This document shows, piece after piece, positions 1 through 7,981 of a stretch of 64,000 nucleotides of DNA; within the stretch, counting starts at the first letter, position 1; each line of letters starts with the position of its first letter. The translations under genes were made by a program, and so were the position numbers. Below the pieces are notes generated by a model. The model was not told the DNA's origin, made no database searches, and saw only the letters and a list, made by a program, of their open reading frames with translations. The stretch lies in the NCBI GenBank assembly GCA_947650155.1, contig CANSUS010000005.1, positions 1 to 64,000 on the forward strand, in the 5' to 3' direction. This DNA is from an uncultured Lachnospiraceae bacterium (GTDB lineage Bacteria > Bacillota > Clostridia > Lachnospirales > Lachnospiraceae).

Positions 1-1
1 T

Positions 2-49
2 GATAAATATATGAATTCCTATGTTGCTGTTAGAGCAATAAAAAAGTGA
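2..49 (+). CDS. Possible C-terminal tail of a gene entering from the left
   Basis: An open frame from position 2 reads DKYMNSYVAVRAIKK and stops at TGA 47-49, 31 bp before a perfect hairpin at 81-114 that would suit a 3' end. It is too short for any functional call. It could equally be a chance open frame. Confidence 0.25.
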   Translation, partial: DKYMNSYVAVRAIKK

Positions 50-80
50 AATCCCAGTTTGTAGAATAAAAACATAAACA

Positions 81-114
81 AGAGGTTGTTAGAAAAAACT
101 GTCTAACAACCTCT
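81..114. terminator. Perfect 13-bp hairpin, terminator-like
   Basis: AGAGGTTGTTAGA (81-93) pairs perfectly with 102-114 across an 8-nt loop. There is no clear T tract on the plus side (ATCACAATTAT follows). The minus side runs into a T-rich stretch. It may end transcription from within the element on either strand. Confidence 0.5.
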
Positions 115-193
115 ATCACAATTATCTTTTGAGAACTTGTAAACCGTTTGCTTCGCAAATTTTTTCTTTCAGAAAAAACGAGCGGTTGACAAG

Positions 194-216
194 TTGGTTA
201 CACTTTTGGTTACACT
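194..216 (+). repeat. Two tandem 11-bp direct repeats, candidate integrase arm sites
   Basis: TTGGTTACACT occurs at 194-204 and again at 206-216, a 12-bp period, about 60 bp inside the putative attachment core at 276-295. Tyrosine recombinases of phages and ICEs commonly bind such repeats near att cores. The role is inferred from position only. Confidence 0.5.
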
Positions 217-275
217 CAATTAGCTGATGTGCGGAAAGCTCCTTTCTATGAGGGTTTGCGGTGTGGGGAAATTCC

Positions 276-295
276 TTCAAGTCCCATCTCCCGCA
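276..295 (+). other. Attachment-site core: tRNA (Leu-like) 3'-end fragment
   Basis: TTCAAGTCCCATCTCCCGCA reads as the T-loop, 3' T-stem strand, 3' acceptor strand and discriminator A of a tRNA that would start GCGGGAG, most like tRNA-Leu. The expected 5' T-stem strand (ATGGG) is absent: the preceding bases are GGGAAATTCC, so no tRNA can fold here. A strong terminator follows 6 bp later, as it would behind a tRNA gene. This fits the distal att copy left after integration at a tRNA 3' end. No CCA is encoded. tRNA identity is a judgement from consensus. Confidence 0.6.
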
Positions 296-301
296 GTAGA
301 G

Positions 302-333
302 CCTTGTAGATATGATTTCTACAAGGTTTTTTT
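302..333 (+). terminator. Rho-independent terminator, probably of the target tRNA gene
   Basis: CCTTGTAGA (302-310) pairs with TCTACAAGG (318-326) over a 7-nt loop, followed by seven T (327-333). It sits directly behind the tRNA 3' fragment and has no other gene to serve on this strand. It was probably the terminator of the tRNA gene now separated from it by the element. Confidence 0.8.
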
Positions 334-420
334 ACTTACACTGGTTTGATAAATTTCCAATATAAGTTGAAAATTTTATATTTTCTGTTAAATAGGAAAT
401 GAGCGGGCGGAGGCTTGGTA

Positions 421-924
421 ATGAGTAAAGTGATTTTTCTGGATATAGACGGTGTGCTCAACTCTGATTTTTGGGAAGAAAATCATCAAAAAGAGATTAG
501 TGACGGAACATTGATTGATCAGGAAAAAATTAAGCTGCTGGCGCAATTAGTTGAAATAACAAATGCTGAAATAGTGCTTCACTCGGGATGGCGTTTTTGG
601 TTTGAAGATGATTGCACTCCGTCTCGTCCAGAGGCTGAGAAGCTTATTGATCTGCTTGCGGGCGCAGGGATGAAAATAGCAGGAATGACTCCTGACCTGA
701 CAACAGAAGAAATAAGAAGAACTAAAAAATTTAGTCTTGTGAAAGCAGATGAAATTATGTTATGGTTAAAAACACATCCTGATGTAAAAAGCTGGGTAGT
801 TCTTGACGATCTGACTTTACATAATGAAATGGTCGTCAGGCATCAGGTGAAACCGGATCAGAAAACAGGATTGACTTTAGAAGATATTATGAAAGCAAAA
901 AGAATTCTTGATGAGGGGATTTGA
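421..924 (+). CDS. HAD-superfamily phosphatase-like protein (HAD_SAK_2 type)
   Basis: The 167-residue protein begins KVIFLDIDGVL, the HAD motif I with both catalytic aspartates (DxD). LHSGWR near residue 58 fits motif II, and VVLDD near residue 124 fits the acidic motif IV. Size and layout resemble the small stand-alone HAD domains first described in Swiss Army Knife RNA-repair proteins. Substrate is unknown. The start is ATG 421, 7 nt after GGAGG (409-413); a TTG at 415 lies too close to that site. The stop overlaps the hairpin leader of the acetyltransferase gene, so the two are probably co-transcribed. It is the first chromosomal gene after the apparent element junction. Confidence 0.7.
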   Translation: MSKVIFLDIDGVLNSDFWEENHQKEISDGTLIDQEKIKLLAQLVEITNAEIVLHSGWRFWFEDDCTPSRPEAEKLIDLLAGAGMKIAGMTPDLTTEEIRRTKKFSLVKADEIMLWLKTHPDVKSWVVLDDLTLHNEMVVRHQVKPDQKTGLTLEDIMKAKRILDEGI

Positions 925-925
925 G

Positions 926-951
926 TGTCCGCAAAAGCGGACAGATGGGAG
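926..951 (+). promoter_or_regulatory. Hairpin-SD translation-start module, copy 1
   Basis: TGTCCGC (926-932) and GCGGACA (937-943) form a perfect 7-bp stem with an AAAA loop, directly followed by GATGGGAG, then CGAAT and ATG 957. The hairpin starts 2 nt after the stop of the upstream gene. The same layout recurs at 7036, 10173 and 28829. The ATG inside CAGATGGGAG (945) is in frame with the start 12 nt later. Confidence 0.65.
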
Positions 952-956
952 CGAAT

Positions 957-1508
957 ATGAAACACTGTGGAACACAAAGAATAGTAACCGAAAGACTGGT
1001 TTTAAGAAAGTTTATCTATGAAGATGCGGATGCAATGTTCAGAAACTGGGCGTCGGATGATGAGGTGACCCGGTTTTTAACATGGCCCACACATCCCAAT
1101 ACGGATGTCTCTAAATTTGTAATAAAAGACTGGATCGATTCTTATTCTGATGAAAAATATTATCAGTGGGCGATTGTTGTAAAAGAAAACGGTGATGAAC
1201 CGATTGGCTGTATCAGCGCAGTTCGTGTGAATGAGGATATTTCTATGGTTCATATCGGATATTGTATTGGAAGAGCCTGGTGGCATCAGGGGATTACTTC
1301 AGAGGCGATGAAAGCGGTTATGGATTTTTTCTTTGAAAAGGTTTCAGTCAATCGTATTGAAGCAAGATTTGATCCGAGAAATTCCAATTCCGGCAAAGTG
1401 ATGGAAAAATGCGGAATGAAGTATGAGGGAACCATGCGAAGCGCGGATCGCAATAATCAGGGAATATGCGACGCCTGTTGTTATGCACTGTTAAAGTCAG
1501 AGCGGTAG
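957..1508 (+). CDS. GNAT-family N-acetyltransferase (RimJ/RimL-like)
   Basis: The 183-residue protein opens with TERLVLRKF, typical of RimJ/RimL-type acetyltransferases. It has the acetyl-CoA loop in WHQGITSEA near residue 108 and the family C-terminal pattern NSNSGKVMEKCGMKYEG. It should transfer an acetyl group from acetyl-CoA to an amine (protein N-terminus or small molecule); the acceptor cannot be predicted. ATG 957 is chosen because GGGAG lies 5 nt upstream; longer frames run through the hairpin at 926-943. It is probably translated from a transcript shared with the HAD gene. No terminator is evident before the promoter at 1560. Confidence 0.8.
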   Translation: MKHCGTQRIVTERLVLRKFIYEDADAMFRNWASDDEVTRFLTWPTHPNTDVSKFVIKDWIDSYSDEKYYQWAIVVKENGDEPIGCISAVRVNEDISMVHIGYCIGRAWWHQGITSEAMKAVMDFFFEKVSVNRIEARFDPRNSNSGKVMEKCGMKYEGTMRSADRNNQGICDACCYALLKSER

Positions 1509-1559
1509 ATACAGGCAGTGAATCAAAAGAAAAAAATCAGTCCGGTTATTTAATAGTGA

Positions 1560-1589
1560 TTGACCGCCTGTCTCAGCATAAAGTATAAT
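1560..1589 (+). promoter_or_regulatory. Sigma-A promoter for the FIST-transducer operon
   Basis: TTGACC (1560-1565), an 18-bp spacer and TATAAT (1584-1589) match the sigma-A consensus. Predicted transcription start is near 1596, downstream of a TTG at 1591, which rules that TTG out as the start codon of the next gene. Confidence 0.75.
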
Positions 1590-1641
1590 ATTGTTTGACC
1601 GGATAAAAACGAAATATGAACAGGGAAGAGAGGGAAATGTT

Positions 1642-2697
1642 TTGAGACAATTTTTTGGTATGAGCCAAAGTGGAGATTTAAAAGAAGCGGTTCAAGGACT
1701 GAATAATCCCCAGCTGATTATGCTGCTGTCTAACAGTGATCAGTTTGAAGCACATGTAAAAAAGTTGGAGGAGCTATATCCTAAAGTTCCAAGTATTGGG
1801 TGCATAGGAATGAGTTATGATACAAGCGTAGTGGAAAAGGGGGTTGGCGTCATAGCGTTTTATGACGGAATCAGCGCTGCTGCAAATGTATTGGAAGAGG
1901 TATCTACTATGCCGGTCAAATATATTGAACGGCTGGAACAGGATGTACATAAAATAAATCCGTCCAGAGAGAATACGGTATGTATTGATTTCTGCGCTGG
2001 AAATGATGCCTGTGTGCTGACTACGATCTATAGCGTATTAAAGAATGGAAACATCCCATTAGTCGGCGGGACAGGTGATGCAGGAAAAGTTTCTGCAAAC
2101 GGAAAAGTCTATCAGGATGCGGTGGCTTATGCATTAGTAAAAAGTGAACATGGCAGGGTTAAGGCTTATAAAGAAAATATATACCATCAGATGGGAAATT
2201 ACCGGTTTATCGCTTCCAAGACGGATAAAGCAAACTACCTGATGGGGCAGTTAAACGGAATGCCTGCGAAACAGGTTTATCAGGATATTCTTGGTATCTC
2301 AGAAAGAGAAATACAGACACAGACATTTAAAAATCCTTTTGGCAAGATCAATGGGGATGAGACTTGCATTATATCGATCAAGGAAGTAAGTGGGAACGCA
2401 CTGACATGTTTTCGGCAGGTAAACGATTCCGATGTATTGATTATGCTGGAATTAGGAGATTACAGGCAGATGGTAAAAGATACAATTCGGATGATAAAAA
2501 GTGATTTTTCTAAGATCTCTGCAGTATTTTCCGTAAACTGTCTGTTCCGGTATCTGCTCTTTAGCGAAAACAATTATATGGAAGAGTATTTGCAGGAAAT
2601 GAGTGCACTTGGCAGTCATACAGGACTGGTCGGATATGGAGAACATTATTATAATCAATTTGTCAATCAGTCTATGACTTGCGTTGTATTTGAATAA
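1642..2697 (+). CDS. FIST-domain sensory protein
   Basis: This is a soluble protein of about 351 residues with the FIST_N/FIST_C layout. The N-terminal half holds the glycine-rich PLVGGTGDAGKV region. The C-terminal half ends in the FIST_C-type pattern VNCLFRYLLF...LVGYGEHYYNQFVNQSMTCVVFE. FIST domains are predicted small-ligand (possibly amino-acid) sensors coupled to signalling proteins. Start TTG 1642 is preferred: GAGAGGG lies 7 nt upstream and the promoter at 1560-1589 places the transcript start after the alternative TTG 1591. The next gene begins 13 bp downstream and encodes a transducer without its own sensor, so this protein is probably its input partner. The ligand is unknown. Confidence 0.75.
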   Translation: MRQFFGMSQSGDLKEAVQGLNNPQLIMLLSNSDQFEAHVKKLEELYPKVPSIGCIGMSYDTSVVEKGVGVIAFYDGISAAANVLEEVSTMPVKYIERLEQDVHKINPSRENTVCIDFCAGNDACVLTTIYSVLKNGNIPLVGGTGDAGKVSANGKVYQDAVAYALVKSEHGRVKAYKENIYHQMGNYRFIASKTDKANYLMGQLNGMPAKQVYQDILGISEREIQTQTFKNPFGKINGDETCIISIKEVSGNALTCFRQVNDSDVLIMLELGDYRQMVKDTIRMIKSDFSKISAVFSVNCLFRYLLFSENNYMEEYLQEMSALGSHTGLVGYGEHYYNQFVNQSMTCVVFE

Positions 2698-2710
2698 GGG
2701 AGGATAGAAG

Positions 2711-3628
2711 ATGAAGTGGAAGAAAAAATCCCAAAAAAAAACCAAGAGCCTGTATCCGGTACTGTATGTTACAGAAAGCCTGAAAGATTATCAACAGGCG
2801 CTTGTACAAAGCGAAGTCTCATCACTGTATGAACTTAGCATGGTGAGCCAGTCTTTTGGAAATGTATTAAAAGAGTCGGAAAATTTCAGAGAAACTTTAG
2901 AGGGATTTGAACAGACTTTTTCCAGTATCAATACCGTATCCGGTCAGTTTGAATCGGTAAAGGACGATATTTCCCAGTCTGTTGTTCAGGCACAGACAGA
3001 AGTGGAAGAATTGAAAAAAAGTTCCGCCTTGGTAGAAACCTATTTTGATGAAATGAAGAGTACCTTTGAAGCGTTTGAATTGTCTTTAAAAGAGATCAAA
3101 GGATGTATGAATAAGATCGTCTCTATTGCAGATCAGACCAATATTCTGTCATTAAATGCGTCTATTGAAGCAGCAAGGGCAGGAGAACAGGGAAAAGGTT
3201 TTGCGGTAGTAGCCGAGGAAGTCAAAAGTCTTGCCGAGGAGATTAAAAATCTTGTTGCAGCAGTCGATGTAAGCATCGGAGATGTGGAGCAGGGAGCGGA
3301 TAAACTCAGTACCAGTATTCAGACTTCCCATCAGGCATTGGAACAGAGCCTGTCCAAAGTAGATGATACCTATGAAGTGTTTGATAATATTACGCAGGCG
3401 GCAGAAGGCGCAACGACAGTGCAGTCAGAAATTTATCAGGTCATTGACCGGTCCAGGACGGAATTACAGACATTGAACAGTTTTTTTGAAGTGATGAAAA
3501 AGCGGTATCAGGAAGTAATACAGCACATTAACCGTGCAAGTAAAATGGGAACAACAAAAAGCGCCATGTTTGAGGATGTGGATAATATGCTGTCCCAGAT
3601 TCCGCCTATTATAAAAGAATTAGATTAA
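2711..3628 (+). CDS. Soluble methyl-accepting chemotaxis-type transducer
   Basis: The 305-residue protein has no transmembrane segment and no HAMP domain. The middle is a long coiled coil with the conserved MCP hairpin tip ([20 protein letters not shown], about residues 143-162) followed by [17 protein letters not shown]. That tip normally contacts CheA and CheW. The N-terminus is short and lysine-rich. The SD GGGAGG lies 9 nt before ATG 2711. Together with the upstream FIST protein it looks like a two-piece cytoplasmic receptor. No che genes are in the window. The end overlaps by 3 bp the end of the convergent gene at 3625, and no terminator lies between them. Confidence 0.85.
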   Translation: MKWKKKSQKKTKSLYPVLYVTESLKDYQQALVQSEVSSLYELSMVSQSFGNVLKESENFRETLEGFEQTFSSINTVSGQFESVKDDISQSVVQAQTEVEELKKSSALVETYFDEMKSTFEAFELSLKEIKGCMNKIVSIADQTNILSLNASIEAARAGEQGKGFAVVAEEVKSLAEEIKNLVAAVDVSIGDVEQGADKLSTSIQTSHQALEQSLSKVDDTYEVFDNITQAAEGATTVQSEIYQVIDRSRTELQTLNSFFEVMKKRYQEVIQHINRASKMGTTKSAMFEDVDNMLSQIPPIIKELD

Positions 3629-4329
3629 AAGTGCAGTCTCCTGCGTACCGCATCCCGAAATCTCCGCCTTGACAGAATCGTAATCAGGGCAATTTCGATA
3701 ATGACACATACTGTCAGTACAATGGCGGACCAGGAGAGTGCAGGTTTATTTCCTGTAAAGCGGTCGATCAGAAGTTCAATGCTCACGCAGAGAATGGCGA
3801 CACCGCCAAAAAGATAGACTGCACTGGGTAAAAAAGTATGAGAAACTTTGCGCCCCAGCAAGGTAATGATTTCAGCAATGCACAGTATGATGACAACAAT
3901 CGGCAGTGCAAGGGAAAAGAACCAGCGGTCCGAATGGGTGACATAGGTGATCATATACAGATAGACTGCGATAGAAGCGCCGTCCGCAAGCAGCGAGACA
4001 TAGATGGGCAGTTTTGTGTATACGATAGCCGGAAAGGCGGCAACCCAGATAATGATGCAGATGCCGATCACAAGTAAAGACCACATATTCTGATTGAAAA
4101 CAAGAAAATTTAAAAGACCACAGGTCAGTGCGGTTGCGCCGCATACGACGGATAAAAGAATCGCCCAGTCTTTTCTTTTAACAACCTCAACCTGTCCCAT
4201 TTCTTCGGGATAGGGGGAGGCTTTTTTTACATAGGGAAGTTCGTTTGGATTGATAACAGGGGTATTGCAAAGCGGACAGGATACTAAAGAAGATTCTAGC
4301 TCCACTCCACAGTTTACACAATAAGACAT
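3625..4329 (-). CDS. Zinc-ribbon membrane protein, DUF6320 type
   Basis: About 234 residues. The N-terminus [21 protein letters not shown] is a four-cysteine zinc ribbon (CxxC...CxxC). A polar linker follows, then about six hydrophobic segments, and an arginine-rich tail. This is the DUF6320 layout; its function is unknown. The start at 4329 is set by GGAGG 11 nt upstream, inside the end of the acyltransferase gene. A longer frame to 4362 has no such site. It is the second gene of a minus-strand pair with the acyltransferase at 4334-5638, so the two products probably act together at the membrane. Confidence 0.7.
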   Translation of the reverse strand: MSYCVNCGVELESSLVSCPLCNTPVINPNELPYVKKASPYPEEMGQVEVVKRKDWAILLSVVCGATALTCGLLNFLVFNQNMWSLLVIGICIIIWVAAFPAIVYTKLPIYVSLLADGASIAVYLYMITYVTHSDRWFFSLALPIVVIILCIAEIITLLGRKVSHTFLPSAVYLFGGVAILCVSIELLIDRFTGNKPALSWSAIVLTVCVIIEIALITILSRRRFRDAVRRRLHF

Positions 4330-4333
4330 AAGA

Positions 4334-5638
4334 TCAGTCCTCCATTTCACGATTACTTTCAATTTTTACATGAATACCATCCTGTACAAGCTTTTTGAAA
4401 AAGTATCGTTCCACATCGCTTTCTTTAATACTGCTTGCAAAGTTTATGGTAAGAATATCTTCAAAACTGATAATGGCACAATTGGTTCTGGATGAAAACG
4501 GCTGTCCCATATAAATATCAAAGCGTTCAATAAAAGGCTTCATATCTTCAGGGACTTTCAGCGCTCCCATATTGGTGAGGCCTGCGGAAGAATTTTTGTC
4601 CTGTACTTTTGTATAGAAAAGGCGGACGACAAAATCTTTGATAAAAAGGGGAATCACGCGGATTACCGGATTTTGCTGGGTGGCGGCGTTCGTGGTGATG
4701 TCTCCCCGCAGGAATTTTTCATTGATATAGTAGCGCATATAGAAATGCACCTGTGTGATGATCTCCTCAAAAGTATATTCTCCCAGGCGAGGGTCGATGG
4801 AAGGATACACCATAGTAATAAAATTCCGCAGCGTTTTGGAGGGGAAGAATCTTCGCAGGTTTACCGGCATCGCTATCTTGACGGGACGCAGCTTTTTATG
4901 CCAGTCGTGCTGCTGTTTCTGCATCAGCGCATAGAGCAGGCATGCGTTCAGGTATTCTGTGATAGTAGCGTCATAGGAGGAAGCGACTTTGGCAATCTCT
5001 TTTACGGATAATATGCCGTCTATAATATTGAGCGTATAAAAGGGCTCCTTCGTGCCTCTGACACGGTATGTTTTTTCACCCGGACGGGGCGGACGGACCT
5101 GCGCATTGGCATAACGGATATAAGCGTCTTCCAATTCTTCCGGATCGGGCGTTTCGTCCACATCCAGCACAAAACCGCCACAGGAAATTTTATGTCCCAA
5201 AAGCCGCAGATAAACGGCTGTGATTGTCTGCAGCACGCACATACCGCCGGTACCGTCTCCGAGCGAGTGATGCGCCTCAAGGGCAATGCGGCAGTGATGA
5301 TAATAGATACGGATCAGATAACGGTTATTTGCTTTAAAAGGCATGGGCATACAGGGATTTTTAATGTCCGGCTGGACAAAAGGCCCCGGCCTTACATTGG
5401 GTTCCAGATAGCGCCAGAACAATCCTTTTCTGATTGCTGCTTTATAAGTAGGAAATCTTTTTAAGGCAGTATCCACAGCCTGCTGTAAGATTTCCGGCTG
5501 TATTTCTTCTTTTAATATAACGGAAAGTCTGTATACGGAAGAAAAATCTTTTCTTTGTAAAGTCGGATATACAATGGCGGAAAGATCCAGCTTGTACCAT
5601 TCTCTCCGCTCTGCACGGTTGTTTTTTTGTGAAGCCAT
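4334..5638 (-). CDS. Condensation/alcohol acetyltransferase-like acyltransferase
   Basis: The 434-residue soluble protein carries HHSLGDGTG near residue 123, the HHxxxDG active-site motif of the CoA-dependent acyltransferase superfamily (condensation domains, chloramphenicol and alcohol acetyltransferases). The histidine should act as general base in moving an acyl group from a thioester to an alcohol or amine. The C-terminal half has the second subdomain with LTNMGALKVP and a late SFEDILTINFASS strand. Donor and acceptor are unknown. TAGGAG lies 5 nt before the start. It is co-directional with DUF6320 and has no carrier-protein or adenylation genes nearby, which argues against a peptide-synthetase role. 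Confidence 0.7.
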   Translation of the reverse strand: MASQKNNRAERREWYKLDLSAIVYPTLQRKDFSSVYRLSVILKEEIQPEILQQAVDTALKRFPTYKAAIRKGLFWRYLEPNVRPGPFVQPDIKNPCMPMPFKANNRYLIRIYYHHCRIALEAHHSLGDGTGGMCVLQTITAVYLRLLGHKISCGGFVLDVDETPDPEELEDAYIRYANAQVRPPRPGEKTYRVRGTKEPFYTLNIIDGILSVKEIAKVASSYDATITEYLNACLLYALMQKQQHDWHKKLRPVKIAMPVNLRRFFPSKTLRNFITMVYPSIDPRLGEYTFEEIITQVHFYMRYYINEKFLRGDITTNAATQQNPVIRVIPLFIKDFVVRLFYTKVQDKNSSAGLTNMGALKVPEDMKPFIERFDIYMGQPFSSRTNCAIISFEDILTINFASSIKESDVERYFFKKLVQDGIHVKIESNREMED

Positions 5639-5770
5639 AAATACTCCTAGGTCATATGATTTTGTAAAGATTGTGAAAAATCTCCGGTCTTTTTGTTTTT
5701 ATAGCATGCTTCTATTTGCAAAACACTATACCGGTATTATAATCTTAATAAAACAGGAAAACAAGAAATA

Positions 5771-5799
5771 TTGGATTTTTATCCGGATTTTGTTATACT
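5771..5799 (+). promoter_or_regulatory. Sigma-A promoter for the flavodiiron gene
   Basis: TTGGAT (5771-5776), a 17-bp spacer and TATACT (5794-5799). The predicted start near 5806 gives a leader of about 50 nt before ATG 5856. Confidence 0.7.
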
Positions 5800-5855
5800 A
5801 TGGGATGCAGACAAGAAATCATTGAAATTGTCACAGGTCGGAAAAGGAGGAAATT

Positions 5856-7025
5856 ATGGATATTACGAAAGAAATACTTTATGCAGGAGTAAATGATACA
5901 GAGATAGACTTATTTGAAGGGCAGTATGCAGTACCGGACGGCGTATCTTACAATTCATATGTGATTCAGGATGAAAAGACTGCGGTCATCGATACGGTAG
6001 ATAAGCGTAAAGCGGAAGAATGGCTTGCCAATTTGGACCGGATTCTCGGAAATGAAAAACCGCATTTTCTGGTAGTTTCCCATCTGGAACCGGATCATGC
6101 AGGCAGTATTCAGGCGTTTTTGAAAAAATATCCTGATACGATCCTGCTTGGAAATGCGAAAACATTTATATTTTTAGGGCAGTTTTTCCCCTTGCTTTCA
6201 GAGGATATAAAGAAGCAGACGGTAACGGAAGGGGAAGCGGTATGTCTTGGAAAACATGTGCTGCAGTTTTTCTTTGCTCCAATGGTACACTGGCCGGAGG
6301 TTATGGTTACTTATGAACAGACGGAGAAAGTGCTTTTCAGCGCGGACGGTTTCGGAAAATTCGGTACGTCGGACCTAAACGGCGGATGCACTATGGAGGA
6401 ATGGACGGGAGAAGCAAGACGTTATTATATGAATATTGCAGGCAAATATGGAGCGTCCGTACAGGCGCTGTTAAAAAAAGCGGGCGGACTGAAAATCGAT
6501 GTGATCGCGCCTCTCCACGGACCGGTGTTACGGGAAAATTTAGAATATTATCTGGAAAAATATGATACATGGAGCAGTTATCGTCCCGAAGAGACGGGCG
6601 TGTTAATCGCCTGTGCCTCCATTCATGGAAATACGGCGGAAGCGGCAGAAAAACTGGCGGAAATACTGCGTAAAAAGGGGATGGATAAGGTAAAGCTTAT
6701 GGATCTTTCCAGAGACGATATGTCGGAAGCGGTGGCAGCAGCATTTTATTATGATAAAATGGTGCTCGCCTGCGCAACCTATGACGGAGGATTGTTTCCA
6801 TGCATGGAAGATTTCCTGCTGCACTTGAAGAGTAAGGCATATCAGAAGAGGACAGCGGCGCTGATTGAAAACGGTACTTGGGCGCCGATGGCAGGAAAAT
6901 GCATGAAAAAACTGTTAGAGGAGATGAAAGAGATCACTGTTCTGGAAAAGACGGTCACAATCAAATCGGCAGTAAACGAAGAAACGTTAGAACAGTTGGA
7001 AAGTCTGGCGTCTGAACTTATTTAA
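5856..7025 (+). CDS. FprA-type flavodiiron protein (O2/NO reductase)
   Basis: The 389-residue protein has an N-terminal metallo-beta-lactamase fold with diiron ligands H76-x-E78-x-D80-H81 (SHLEPDHAGS), later histidines in VHWPEVM and APLHGPVLR, and Asp in FSADGFGKFG. The C-terminal flavodoxin domain has the FMN loop CASIHGNTAEA from about residue 252. No rubredoxin domain is fused, the usual class A layout. Such proteins reduce O2 to water or NO to N2O with electrons from rubredoxin or a similar donor, protecting strict anaerobes. The SD AAGGAGG sits 6 nt before ATG. It is transcribed from its own promoter at 5771-5799. Confidence 0.93.
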   Translation: MDITKEILYAGVNDTEIDLFEGQYAVPDGVSYNSYVIQDEKTAVIDTVDKRKAEEWLANLDRILGNEKPHFLVVSHLEPDHAGSIQAFLKKYPDTILLGNAKTFIFLGQFFPLLSEDIKKQTVTEGEAVCLGKHVLQFFFAPMVHWPEVMVTYEQTEKVLFSADGFGKFGTSDLNGGCTMEEWTGEARRYYMNIAGKYGASVQALLKKAGGLKIDVIAPLHGPVLRENLEYYLEKYDTWSSYRPEETGVLIACASIHGNTAEAAEKLAEILRKKGMDKVKLMDLSRDDMSEAVAAAFYYDKMVLACATYDGGLFPCMEDFLLHLKSKAYQKRTAALIENGTWAPMAGKCMKKLLEEMKEITVLEKTVTIKSAVNEETLEQLESLASELI

Positions 7026-7035
7026 ACGGTACATA

Positions 7036-7058
7036 CTGCTAAAGCAGGCAGATGGGAG
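7036..7058 (+). promoter_or_regulatory. Hairpin-SD translation-start module, copy 2
   Basis: CTGC (7036-7039) and GCAG (7044-7047) form a short 4-bp stem with a TAAA loop, followed by GCAGATGGGAG, TAAAT and ATG 7064. The stem is the weakest of the four core copies, but the sequence after it matches the consensus. The internal ATG at 7052 is in frame, 12 nt before the preferred start. Confidence 0.55.
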
Positions 7059-7063
7059 TAAAT

Positions 7064-7960
7064 ATGGCAAATTTGGAAAAAAGAAATCAGAATTTAATGC
7101 AGCTTATTAAGAGAGTACATGGAATATTGGAAAATGAGGACATTGAAAAACACAGACAGTCCCAGGATCATGTGGGCGCCATCTTTGGCGGAGGAAAGGA
7201 TATTCTGATCAAAGAGGCGGATATTAATGGGATTCACGGAGAGTGGGTGAGCGTGAACCGTGCCCATATGAAAAAATATATTATCCTGCATTGTCATGGA
7301 GGAGGGTATTCAACAGGAAGCGCCCAGTATGCAAGGACGCTGACCGGAAAACTGGCGGCCTCCACTTCTATGGACGTTTTGAGCTTTGATTACAGGCTGG
7401 CGCCGGAACATCCTTATCCGGCGGCATGCGAAGATGCGATGCAGGTCTGGGATTACCTGATGCTTTTGGGATACGGAGCAAGAGACATTATCATATCAGG
7501 TGATTCGGCAGGCGGTAATCTTGCGCTGTCGTTAGTTCTGAAATTAAAAGAAGAAAGAAGGCTCCTTCCAAGGGGGCTGGTGCTGATGTCTCCCTGGACA
7601 GACCTGACTTCGTCTGGAGAATCTTTCCGGACGAAAGCGGAGGTAGATCCGGTATTGAATGAAGCTTACATTGGCAAAATGATTCAGAATTATGCAGAAG
7701 GACAGGATACAAAGGCCCCGTACATTTCGCCGTTGTTTGGAGATTTTACGGGATTTCCGCCTACTTATATACAGGTTGGAGAAAACGAGATTTTACAGAG
7801 CGACTCGCTGCTTTTACATGAAAAAATGGTACAGGCCAACGTGGCTGTTAAAATGGACGTGTTTGAGAGAATGTGGCATGTGTTCCAAATGTCGCCTTTT
7901 AAGACTGCTTATGAAGCGATGGATAAAAATGCGGAATTTATTTATGATATATGCCGTTAA
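7064..7960 (+). CDS. Alpha/beta hydrolase, hormone-sensitive-lipase family esterase
   Basis: About 298 residues. HGGGYSTGS near residue 77 is the HSL-family oxyanion hole and GDSAGGN near residue 146 is the nucleophile elbow with catalytic Ser. Asp in AEVDPVLNE or a neighbouring acidic residue and His in MWHVFQM complete the triad. It should hydrolyse short acyl esters; the physiological substrate is unknown. ATG 7064 is chosen over the in-frame ATG 7052 because GGGAG lies 5 nt upstream. There is no signal peptide. The acyltransferase at 4334 is close by on the other strand, but a functional link is only a guess. Confidence 0.85.
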   Translation: MANLEKRNQNLMQLIKRVHGILENEDIEKHRQSQDHVGAIFGGGKDILIKEADINGIHGEWVSVNRAHMKKYIILHCHGGGYSTGSAQYARTLTGKLAASTSMDVLSFDYRLAPEHPYPAACEDAMQVWDYLMLLGYGARDIIISGDSAGGNLALSLVLKLKEERRLLPRGLVLMSPWTDLTSSGESFRTKAEVDPVLNEAYIGKMIQNYAEGQDTKAPYISPLFGDFTGFPPTYIQVGENEILQSDSLLLHEKMVQANVAVKMDVFERMWHVFQMSPFKTAYEAMDKNAEFIYDICR

Positions 7961-7981
7961 GGAAGTGGGGAAAAATAGCAG

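Larger units (their letters stand above)
1..295. mobile_element. Probable terminal segment of an integrated genetic element
   Basis: This gene-poor, AT-rich stretch ends exactly in a tRNA 3'-end fragment (276-295) whose 5' half does not continue into a tRNA, which is what the distal junction of an element integrated at a tRNA gene looks like. It also carries a long perfect hairpin (81-114), a short hairpin followed by T residues (147-165) and two tandem 11-bp repeats (194-216) placed like integrase arm sites. The element body and any integrase would lie left of the window, so the class of element (phage, ICE, island) cannot be read. No complete gene is visible in 1-420. The assignment is inference from the junction structure. 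Confidence 0.5.

Noticed and set aside
147-165. TTTGC-TTC-GCAAA hairpin followed by T as a terminator
   Set aside because: The stem is only 5 bp and no upstream gene clearly needs it; listed only within the element segment.
1591-1641. Upstream TTG start for the FIST protein
   Set aside because: It lies before the transcription start expected from the promoter at 1560-1589 and has no SD.
5574-5825. 83-residue plus-strand frame between the acyltransferase and flavodiiron genes
   Set aside because: It overlaps the acyltransferase start and the flavodiiron promoter; there is no SD and the composition is not protein-like.
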